NCBI GenBank assembly: GCA_017643385.1
Contig: JAEPNN010000005.1
Coordinates: forward strand, 124,001 to 188,000
From: Dinoroseobacter sp.
Lineage (GTDB): Bacteria > Pseudomonadota > Alphaproteobacteria > Rhodobacterales > Rhodobacteraceae
Direction: 5' to 3'
DNA: 64,000 bases
The notes under the pieces were generated by a model. It saw only the letters and a program-made list of their open reading frames with translations. It was not told where the DNA came from and did not search any database. The position numbers and the translations under genes are program-made. Shown one piece after another: positions 57,362 through 64,000 of this stretch (position 1 is its first letter; the number at the start of each line of letters is the position of its first letter).

Positions 57362-58480
57362 TCAGACGCGCATTGGCATGACGACGTAGACCGCCGAAGT
57401 ATCATTGCCTTCGCGCATCATCGTGGGGTCACCCGCAGAGTTGAACAGGAAAACAGCGTTCTCACGATCAACCTGATTTGCGATGTCCTGCAGATACTTG
57501 GCGTTAAAACCAATCTCGAGGCGTTCATCATTATATGCGACACCAAGCTCTTCTTCTGCAGCACCAGCATCGGGCGCATTTACTGAAAGAACCAAGCGAT
57601 CTTCGTCGAGCGTCAACTTTACCGCTCGGGACCGTTCAGAACTGACCGTCGACACACGATCAACCGCTTTAGCAAAATCTGAGGCATCGACCTTGAGCTC
57701 TTTGGTATTCCCGTAAGGGATCACGCGCGTATAGTCGGGGAAGGTGCCATCTATGACCTTGGATGTCAGCGTGATCCGTGGCGTTGCGAAACGAACTTTG
57801 GTTTCGCTGACTGACACCGCAATGACCATATCATCATCGTCGAGTAGTTTGCGCAGTTCCGCTACGGTTTTCCGTGGAACGATGACGCCTGGCATATCTG
57901 ATGCACCATCCGGCAGCTTCGAGTCGATCCGCGCCAATCTATGTCCGTCGGTGGCCACACAACGCAGAACCTGCCCCCCATCGGAGTCCGCAACATGCAT
58001 GTAAACGCCGTTCAAGTAGTAACGCGTCTCTTCTGTCGATATCGCGAACTTAGATTTATCGAACAGACGGCGAAGTTCAGCCGCGGGTGCTGAAAAGTTA
58101 CAATCGTATTCAGCGCTGGCCATCACCGGAAAATCATCTCTTGGTAGCGTCGCAAGCGAGAAACTGGATTTGCCCGCCGTCACTTCCAAACGGCCCTTGG
58201 CTCCATCTTCAGACAGTTGGACTTGGGCGCCGTCAGGCAATTTGCGGACGATTTCGTGCAAAGTCACCGCGGAAACCGTCGTCGCCCCGGCACGCTCAAC
58301 GGTGGCATCCGCTTTATCAACAACCTCGATATCGAGATCGGTTGCACGGAAACTGACGTCGTTTCCCTCAGCCTCGATCAGCACATTTGCCAGGATCGGG
58401 ATTGTGTTACGGCGCTCTACGACCGATTGGGCTTGCCCAACCGCTTTGAGAAGGGCTGCGCGTTCAATGCTGATTTTCAT
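57362..58480 (-). CDS. dnaN: DNA polymerase III sliding clamp (beta subunit)
   Basis: DnaN is the ring-shaped clamp that tethers DNA polymerase III and other factors. The 372-residue length is standard; three clamp domains are recognisable by NTIPILANVLIEAEG, YYLNGVYMHVADSDGGQVLRCVATDGHRLA (in part: VATDGHRLAR) and the C-terminal MREGNDTSAVYVVMPMRV. Start 58480 (MKISIERAALLKAVG) is canonical; eighteen further codons upstream are open but not homologous. It follows dnaA by 131 bp. Confidence 0.98.
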   Translation of the reverse strand: MKISIERAALLKAVGQAQSVVERRNTIPILANVLIEAEGNDVSFRATDLDIEVVDKADATVERAGATTVSAVTLHEIVRKLPDGAQVQLSEDGAKGRLEVTAGKSSFSLATLPRDDFPVMASAEYDCNFSAPAAELRRLFDKSKFAISTEETRYYLNGVYMHVADSDGGQVLRCVATDGHRLARIDSKLPDGASDMPGVIVPRKTVAELRKLLDDDDMVIAVSVSETKVRFATPRITLTSKVIDGTFPDYTRVIPYGNTKELKVDASDFAKAVDRVSTVSSERSRAVKLTLDEDRLVLSVNAPDAGAAEEELGVAYNDERLEIGFNAKYLQDIANQVDRENAVFLFNSAGDPTMMREGNDTSAVYVVMPMRV

Positions 58481-58611
58481 ACCCAATGCTCCTGACCTCG
58501 GGTCCGCGAGACTACCGGAACCTGCGTTTACCACAAGCGTTTTCAGGACTGTTTATGGGTTTGTCGAGGCCGTCAAGGCCCCGACAATTCATCGCACCAA
58601 ATGTGGTGTGT

Positions 58612-59979
58612 TCAGGACTCGAGTGAACGCCGCAGCAGCACCACGTCTTCTGCAATGCGCTGGTCACTGTCCTGCAGTTCTTTGATCTTACGAACCGCGT
58701 GAATAACGGTGGTATGGTCCCGTCCACCAAATCTGCGCCCAATCTCAGGCAGGCTCCGTTGCGTCATGGTTTTTGCGAGATACATCGCGACCTGACGGGG
58801 GCGCGCAATTGTACGCGTCCGTTTTGGCCCCAAAAGGTCTGCAATACGCACGTTATAGTGCTCGGACACCTTCCGCATGATTTCATCAACGGTGATTTTG
58901 CGCTCAGACGCGCGCAGGATATCCGCAAGGCAGTCCTGTGCGACATCAAGCGTGATATCGCGGCCAACAAGAGACCCAAACGCGAAGAGACGCGTCAGCG
59001 CCCCTTCGAGTACGCGGACATTGGAGGTGATACGATGCGCAAGGAATTCAAGAACGCCATCTGCAATCACGAGAGATTCGCCGGTTGCGAGATGCTCATC
59101 GAGCTTCTGCTGCAAGATGCCCAAGCGAAGTTCATAGTCAGTCGGATGCAGGTCAACAACTAGCCCGCGCTGTAGTCGGCTTTTGATACGCTCTTCCAAG
59201 CCATCAATCTCACCCGGCGCCCGATCCCCCGAGATAATGATCTGCTTCTTCTGATCGATCAAAGCATTAAACGTGTGGAAAAACTCGTCCTGCGTGCTGT
59301 CCTTGCCCGCGATGAACTGTACGTCATCGACCATCAGTATATCTACGGACCGGTACAAATCCTTGAAGCCTAGGGTATTGCGATCACGCAGAGCCTTTAC
59401 GAAACGATACATGAACTGCTCAGCAGACAAGTACAGCACTTTCAACTCTGGGTTGCGCACGCGTGCCTCCCATGCAATCGCGTGCATAAGATGGGTCTTA
59501 CCGAGGCCAACACCCCCATAAAGGAAGAGCGGGTTGAACGAGACAGGGCCACCTTCGGCAACACGTCGTGCCGCCGCATGCGCTAACTCGTTCGGCTTAC
59601 CGACAACAAAACTGTTAAAGGTCAGACGGCTATCAAGTGGAGAGCTGTTCTCAAACGCCGTAATGTCGCTCGCAGGACTACTTGGGTGGGCTGGTGAGGT
59701 GGCAGCGGTGTCCGCCCGCTTTGGAGCAGCCGTTACTGGCGCGGATACGTCAAATTCGATGCGGTCAACACGTGCCCCTGCAGCGCTCAGGTGGTGAACG
59801 ATGCGATCTCCAAAGTTTCGCTTTACCCATGTTCCGACAAAACTGGTCGGTACTTCAAATCGGGCGACACCGTTGTCGCAATCTGCGAGCTTCAGCGGCT
59901 CAATCCAGGTTAAATAATTGTTTTTCCCAACTTCTTTTTTAAGTTCATCTCGCACACGCCCCCAGGTGTCCTGTGTCAT
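58612..59979 (-). CDS. dnaA: chromosomal replication initiator DnaA
   Basis: DnaA opens the origin and regulates its own transcription. The 455 residues show domain I (DTWGRVRDELKKEVG), a variable domain II, the AAA+ domain III with Lys161 in GGVGLGKTHLMH, sensor and MVDDVQFIAGKD, and the DNA-binding domain IV signature GGRDHTTVIHAVRKI near the C terminus. It heads dnaA-dnaN-recF. The 588-bp gene-free stretch upstream (59980-60567) carries its promoter and could be part of the origin region, but I see no clear DnaA boxes there. Confidence 0.98.
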   Translation of the reverse strand: MTQDTWGRVRDELKKEVGKNNYLTWIEPLKLADCDNGVARFEVPTSFVGTWVKRNFGDRIVHHLSAAGARVDRIEFDVSAPVTAAPKRADTAATSPAHPSSPASDITAFENSSPLDSRLTFNSFVVGKPNELAHAAARRVAEGGPVSFNPLFLYGGVGLGKTHLMHAIAWEARVRNPELKVLYLSAEQFMYRFVKALRDRNTLGFKDLYRSVDILMVDDVQFIAGKDSTQDEFFHTFNALIDQKKQIIISGDRAPGEIDGLEERIKSRLQRGLVVDLHPTDYELRLGILQQKLDEHLATGESLVIADGVLEFLAHRITSNVRVLEGALTRLFAFGSLVGRDITLDVAQDCLADILRASERKITVDEIMRKVSEHYNVRIADLLGPKRTRTIARPRQVAMYLAKTMTQRSLPEIGRRFGGRDHTTVIHAVRKIKELQDSDQRIAEDVVLLRRSLES

Positions 59980-60567
59980 TCTTGGCCCTTTTTTATCGTT
60001 TTCGTGCCTGCCTGTTGCAGACCCCTCGCCCTCGCAATGAAGGCAACCCCAGTCTTTAGCAGATCACCCATACCGCCCCCGCAATGGGCTGCACGATTGC
60101 CCCGAAAGAACAGATCGTTCCGTTTCGCAGCGAAACGGTGTCCCTCTGCCCCCTTGCCGGGCGATAAAAAGGCATGTCTTCGCGTGCGGGCGTACGTGAC
60201 CCAGCACTTCAATCACACAAGAGCGTACCGGATCCCAATCCGGCCTCCCCCACACTTAAAAACGCTGTGATGTTAACTCTAAACATGTCCGGCTAACCGC
60301 ACACACAATCCATTACACCACATAGAACCTATGGTCCCACGCTTCAAACTCGCCTTTTTTGTACGAATGACTCGCTGATACCTTGGGTAGCAAGCGATTG
60401 CCGAGTCGTCACCCCAAACAAGGATATTGACACGAGGTTAATCCAAACGAATCTATATACACGCTCAGGTTGTACGACATATTCATATTGTTACGAGTTT
60501 GAAATATCGGACTAAACACAAAAAGCGCCCCAAAACGGGACGCTCACCTGTTGCAATTATGCAAGTC
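59980..60567. other. dnaA-rpsT intergenic region
   Basis: 588 bp with no gene, the longest such stretch in the window. It becomes AT-richer from about 60230 to 60520. Reading both strands I find no TTATCCACA-like DnaA box with fewer than two mismatches and no CtrA TTAA-N7-TTAA pair, so an origin here is not supported. It should hold the dnaA promoter and, at 60519-60543, the rpsT terminator. Confidence 0.6.
60519..60543 (-). terminator. intrinsic terminator of rpsT
   Basis: On the minus strand AGCGTCCC and GGGGCGCT pair around GTTTT (one G-T pair), then a run of five T (A run 60519-60523 on the plus strand). It lies about 25 bases past the rpsT stop. Confidence 0.85.
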
Positions 60568-60834
60568 TTAAGCTGAGAGAGCTTTCACGCGTGCCGCCAA
60601 GCGCGACATTTTACGGGACGCTGTATTCTTGTGCAGAACACCCTTGGTAACGCCACGCATCAATTCAGGCTGCGCTTCTTTCAGCGCTGCTGCGGCATTG
60701 TCAGCGTTTCCGCCAGCGATCGCTTCTTCTACCTTACGCAGGTAGGTGCGAATTCGCGAGCGACGTGCTTTGTTCACTTCGGTGCGGCGCTCTGTTTGAC
60801 GGGCGCGTTTCTTTGCTTGAGGCGAGTTGGCCAA
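60568..60834 (-). CDS. rpsT: 30S ribosomal protein S20
   Basis: S20, an 88-residue basic helical protein of the small ribosomal subunit. The sequence [21 protein letters not shown] and the helical repeat [15 protein letters not shown] identify it. The start is the TTG at 60834, preceded by GGAGAGCCCG as ribosome-binding site; this gives the family's [10 protein letters not shown] and usual 87-88 residue length, whereas the TTG at 60846 would add four residues and swallow the ribosome-binding site. TTG initiation of rpsT is known to limit its synthesis in other bacteria. Confidence 0.95.
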   Translation of the reverse strand: MANSPQAKKRARQTERRTEVNKARRSRIRTYLRKVEEAIAGGNADNAAAALKEAQPELMRGVTKGVLHKNTASRKMSRLAARVKALSA

Positions 60835-60938
60835 CGGGCTCTCCAACGAATTTGGAATAGGATAATTCTGAGACCGCGCTGATAGGCGTGACTCGCCGTC
60901 AAGTCAACAGGGTAGCGTATCGATTTCTGACAAACCGA

Positions 60939-61715
60939 CTAGCGGTCGCGGAACTGCGCTTCGCGCTTCTCGCGAAACGCCGCCATGCCTTCGGTCTGAT
61001 CTTCAGTCGCAAAGAGCGAATGGAAAAGTCTACGTTCGAACAAAAGGCCGTCCCGAAGTGACATTTCCTCGGCGCTGTTGACCGCTTCTTTCACGGCCAT
61101 CGATGCCAAAACAGATTTCTCAGCGATCTTGTGGGCTGCGCTCATAGCTTCATCCATAAGCTTTTTCGCCGGAACAACACGAGAAACCAAACCAGATTTT
61201 TCGGCTTCTTCCGCCCCCATGAAGCGGCCCGTCAAATGCATGTCCATGGACTTGGACCTACCGACCAGGCGCGTCAGTCGTTGTGTTCCGCCCATCCCCG
61301 CGACAACACCCAAGTTAATCTCTGGCTGGCCAAACTTCGCCGTGTCAGCCGCAATGATAAAGTCGCACATCATTGCCAACTCACATCCACCACCCAGGGC
61401 ATACCCGGCGACAGCCGCGATTATCGGCTTTCGGCACGCCAAAAGGCGATCCTGTTCAGGCGCAAAGAGGTCAGACATGTAGACATCGACAAAGGTTTTA
61501 TCTGCCATTTCGGTGATATCTGCACCTGCAGCAAAAGCTTTTTCGGACCCGGTCAGAACAATGACCCGCACTTTGTCATTGCTGCTGGCCTTGGTTACCG
61601 CCTCAGCCAATTCAGTCAAAAGCTCGGTGTTCAATGCATTCAGCGCGTCAGGCCGGTTGAGCTTGATCAACGCAATATGCTCGGAGATCTCGACGATAAT
61701 CGAGTTGTAGGCCAT
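60939..61715 (-). CDS. enoyl-CoA hydratase
   Basis: A 258-residue crotonase-fold enzyme that hydrates trans-2-enoyl-CoA in fatty-acid beta-oxidation. The oxyanion-hole segments are [11 protein letters not shown] near residue 60 and [19 protein letters not shown] near residue 98 (in part: [10 protein letters not shown]), with the catalytic glutamates in CELA and [10 protein letters not shown] near residues 113 and 133. Standard length; similar to mitochondrial ECHS1-like short-chain hydratases. Same strand as rpsT and downstream of mutM (63-bp gap). Confidence 0.93.
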   Translation of the reverse strand: MAYNSIIVEISEHIALIKLNRPDALNALNTELLTELAEAVTKASSNDKVRVIVLTGSEKAFAAGADITEMADKTFVDVYMSDLFAPEQDRLLACRKPIIAAVAGYALGGGCELAMMCDFIIAADTAKFGQPEINLGVVAGMGGTQRLTRLVGRSKSMDMHLTGRFMGAEEAEKSGLVSRVVPAKKLMDEAMSAAHKIAEKSVLASMAVKEAVNSAEEMSLRDGLLFERRLFHSLFATEDQTEGMAAFREKREAQFRDR

Positions 61716-61778
61716 GCAGCGGCTCCGTTCAGACCCTAATTTCTGCGAAGGGTTACCAACTGGGTCAGCAGGTTCAAG

Positions 61779-62645
61779 CTATCTTTGACACGTTGGGCAA
61801 TAGAAGCTCGATCGACCCGATTGAACGACTCGGGCGATAATCCCTTCGCATCCGGGTGTCAGACAGGGCTGCGCTTCCCTCCCATAAACTCGAAAAGCGT
61901 GCTGAAAATATCCAAGATCCCCATCAGCTTGCCTGTAGTCGCGCAACGATGATCCACCCGCTTCAATTGCGTCCATCAGAACCTGCTGAATAATGGGCAC
62001 CAAGCTGGAAACACGTGTTGCTGAAATACGACCTGCAAGCCGTTTCGGAGAGATACCCGCCCGGAATAAAGCTTCGCAGATATAGATGTTCCCAAGCCCT
62101 GAAACGATTCTCTGGTCAAGTAAGGCAGACTTCACAGGCGTCCGCTTGCCGTAAAACGCGGCAATCAGATGCTCAGCATTAAACTGGTTTCCAAATGGTT
62201 CCGGCCCAAGGACTGATAAAAGTTTGTGGGCATCGCGCGTTTCGGTCTTCATCAGGTCCATCGCTCCGAACCGTCTCGGATCGTTAAAGACGATCCGCAC
62301 CCCCGAGGACAGATCCAGCACGACATGATCGTGTTTCTCGATAGCAGGATGCGCGTGAGCAAAGTCACCGATCTGCGCCCGATCTAACGATGGGTGATGA
62401 ATTAGGATCCGCCCCGACATTCCCAGGTGAACGAGCAAAGTTTCTCCACTGTCCAATTCGATCAGTAGGTATTTGGATCGCCTTCCAACATGGGTCACAC
62501 GCTGGCCTTCGAGGCGCGATTTCATATTCTTTGGGAACGGCCAACGCAGATCCGGGCGACGGATGTCTGCATGCGCAATGCGTTGATTGGTCAGGACCGG
62601 TTCCAGTCCGCGACGTACCGTCTCGACTTCGGGCAGTTCAGGCAA
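61779..62645 (-). CDS. mutM: formamidopyrimidine-DNA glycosylase
   Basis: MutM removes 8-oxoguanine and FapyG using the N-terminal proline as nucleophile. That requirement fixes the start at TTG 62645, which gives (M)[15 protein letters not shown]. GGAGAGCCCT lies in front as ribosome-binding site. The C terminus has the zinc finger CLTPGC and CPTC and the helix-two-turn-helix [15 protein letters not shown] region. The 288-residue length is slightly above the 270-283 norm. It is divergent from ubiE (86-bp gap). Confidence 0.95.
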   Translation of the reverse strand: MPELPEVETVRRGLEPVLTNQRIAHADIRRPDLRWPFPKNMKSRLEGQRVTHVGRRSKYLLIELDSGETLLVHLGMSGRILIHHPSLDRAQIGDFAHAHPAIEKHDHVVLDLSSGVRIVFNDPRRFGAMDLMKTETRDAHKLLSVLGPEPFGNQFNAEHLIAAFYGKRTPVKSALLDQRIVSGLGNIYICEALFRAGISPKRLAGRISATRVSSLVPIIQQVLMDAIEAGGSSLRDYRQADGDLGYFQHAFRVYGREAQPCLTPGCEGIIARVVQSGRSSFYCPTCQR

Positions 62646-62731
62646 AGGGCTCTCCATGTTGTCGCGGTGCGTTGTATCACCCCAGACGGACCCTATAAGG
62701 AAGGTTAGCATGGAAAAACGGCAAGGCCCCA

Positions 62732-63484
62732 ATGACCGAGAACTCTGATCAAACCACACATTTCGGTTTCAAAACGATTCCTGAGGCTGAAAAGGCGAGT
62801 CGCGTCCGAGGCGTCTTCAGCTCGGTCGCCACGAAATATGACATTATGAACGATGTCATGTCCGGCGGCGTACACAGGGTCTGGAAAGACGCGATGATGG
62901 ACTGGTTGTCGCCGCGCGACGGTCAACGACTGCTAGACGTGGCAGGTGGCACCGGAGACATCGCATTCCGTTTTCTAAAACGTGCACCAACTGCATCAGC
63001 TGTCGTTCTGGATCTGACCGAGGACATGCTGATTGAAGGTCGCAACCGGGCGGAGGCGGAAGATCGCGCCCATCAATTGGACTGGATGGTTGGTGACGCA
63101 ATGGCCTTACCATTCGAAGCCAACAGCTTTGATGTCTACACGATCAGCTTTGGTATTCGGAATGTCACACGGATCAACGACGCATTGACAGAAGCATACC
63201 GGGTGCTGAGACCCGGAGGACGGTTGATGGTTCTTGAATTTAGTCAATTGCCAAACCCGGCAATGCAATGGGCCTATGACAGGTATTCGTTTAATCTGAT
63301 ACCCAAAATGGGCCAAGTCATCGCCGGGGACAGCGAAAGCTATCAATATCTGGTTGAGTCCATTCGCAAGTTCCCAAACCAGGAACGATTTGCAACGATG
63401 ATCCGCGATGCAGGGTTTTCTCAGGTAAAATATCGCAATCTCACCTTCGGGGTTGCGGCCCTTCATTCTGGTTGGAAACTCTGA
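62732..63484 (+). CDS. ubiE: demethylmenaquinol/2-methoxy-6-polyprenyl-benzoquinol methylase
   Basis: UbiE is the SAM-dependent C-methyltransferase of ubiquinone (and, where present, menaquinone) synthesis. The 250 residues show [21 protein letters not shown], the SAM-binding motif [16 protein letters not shown] near residue 68, [10 protein letters not shown], and [24 protein letters not shown] near residue 140 (in part: [15 protein letters not shown]). Length and order are typical. It is followed immediately by ubiB, one base between stop and ATG, so they form a ubiquinone operon. Confidence 0.96.
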   Translation: MTENSDQTTHFGFKTIPEAEKASRVRGVFSSVATKYDIMNDVMSGGVHRVWKDAMMDWLSPRDGQRLLDVAGGTGDIAFRFLKRAPTASAVVLDLTEDMLIEGRNRAEAEDRAHQLDWMVGDAMALPFEANSFDVYTISFGIRNVTRINDALTEAYRVLRPGGRLMVLEFSQLPNPAMQWAYDRYSFNLIPKMGQVIAGDSESYQYLVESIRKFPNQERFATMIRDAGFSQVKYRNLTFGVAALHSGWKL

Positions 63485-63485
63485 C

Positions 63486-64000
63486 ATGCGTGGACCGCAC
63501 AATATCTGGCGGTTGATACGGACCGGCGCGACCTTTGAGCGGGCGGGCGCGATGCGCGTGGCTCTAAAGGCTTTCGACGCGCCCCCCGGTTTGCGCATTG
63601 CCGCGCGGATCCTTGGCTGGCCCTTTCAATGGCTGGGCGTGCGTGGGGACCCAAGCATGCCGCCTGTTACACGCGCCCTGACAGCGCTGGGACCAGCATA
63701 CATCAAGTTCGGTCAGATCATGTCCACGCGCCCAGACGTGGTGGGCGATGAACTGGCAGAGCAGTTGAAAGTTCTGCAAGATAAGCTGCCGCCCTTTTCA
63801 ACCGCTGAAGCCAAACGCGCTGTTCTCGCTGAACTCGGCATTCCTGCGGATGAGCTGTTTTCAGAATTTTCAGATGCGGTGGCTGCTGCATCAATTGCAC
63901 AGGTTCACAAAGCAACATTGGCAGATACCGGCGAAGTCGTGGCCGTCAAAGTGTTGCGCCCCGGGATCGAGCGCGCCTTTCAAAAGGACATCGATGCTTT
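63486..64000 (+). CDS. ubiB: ubiquinone biosynthesis kinase-like protein UbiB, 5' part only
   Basis: The window ends inside this gene; 171 residues are visible. They match the atypical ABC1/ADCK-like kinase UbiB, needed for ubiquinone synthesis: LGPAYIKFGQIMSTRPDVVGDEL, here in part KFGQIMSTRPD, is the KxGQ motif characteristic of the family, and AAASIAQVHKATL followed by VAVKVLRP is the alanine-rich nucleotide-binding loop and the invariant lysine. The ATG lies one base after ubiE's stop. The remainder, including C-terminal membrane helices, lies beyond the window. Confidence 0.93.
   Translation, partial: MRGPHNIWRLIRTGATFERAGAMRVALKAFDAPPGLRIAARILGWPFQWLGVRGDPSMPPVTRALTALGPAYIKFGQIMSTRPDVVGDELAEQLKVLQDKLPPFSTAEAKRAVLAELGIPADELFSEFSDAVAAASIAQVHKATLADTGEVVAVKVLRPGIERAFQKDIDA

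Noticed and set aside
60427-60459. Plus-strand promoter TTGACA...TATATA in the dnaA upstream region
   Set aside because: The spacer is 21 bases, too long, and no plus-strand gene follows.

Overview
This window looks like a chromosomal segment of a marine-type alphaproteobacterium in the Rhodobacteraceae (Roseobacter group). The evidence is the order rpsT-dnaA-dnaN-recF, alphaproteobacterial-style proteins throughout (UMF1-type MFS, Hint-domain protein, SelD fused to an FAD oxidoreductase, arsenosugar-type DUF2064 transferase), dense packing with many 4-nt gene overlaps, and moderately high G+C. The assignment to a group is inference from gene content; no rRNA gene is present.

Layout. 8-3.1 kb: a thiolase, a free-methionine sulfoxide reductase, a small unknown gene and an MFS transporter broken by an in-frame TAG. 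3.1-12.1 kb: LOG protein, dapD, a fatty-acid desaturase, a Hint-domain protein, dapE, GNAT acetyltransferase, DUF2064 transferase and RNase R; dapD and dapE supply two steps of the succinylase route to diaminopimelate and lysine. 12.2-16.6 kb: a lytic transglycosylase, TypA and a LacI-family regulator. 16.7-18.9 kb: an intact tRNA-Arg(CCT) followed by a 2.1-kb insertion bounded by a 16-bp direct repeat of the tRNA 3' end. Its only gene encodes a KAP-type P-loop NTPase. This is the clearest accessory element in the window and my best candidate for an undescribed system, probably a one-gene defence cargo. 18.9-31.6 kb: xylulokinase, a second thiolase, PBP1C with its alpha-2-macroglobulin partner, and a hybrid histidine kinase with an AT-hook-like linker.

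31.6-43.7 kb: YaaA, RecQ, YggT, a thioesterase, a UMF1 transporter, MepA, a phytase-like esterase and a queuosine-precursor transporter behind a structured leader. Then comes an unusual short transcription unit (an 18-residue ORF behind a ribosome-binding site fully complementary to the 16S rRNA tail, a possible internal anti-SD, and a GNRA-loop terminator), followed by a DMT exporter, ArfB, and the NAD-salvage pair PncB/PncA with a cysteine-cluster protein between them. 43.8-47.9 kb: trhO, mnmH and selD, which together concern modification of tRNA wobble uridine 34. 48-53.6 kb: a hydrolase-membrane fusion protein and an ABC transporter with an AttH-like lipocalin protein.

53.8-64 kb: the replication block. 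gyrB points toward recF-dnaN-dnaA; about 590 bp of gene-free, AT-richer DNA separates dnaA from rpsT. Then come an enoyl-CoA hydratase, mutM, ubiE and the start of ubiB, which runs off the end. Convergent gene pairs in this genome repeatedly end in the same four bases, each strand using them for its stop codon.
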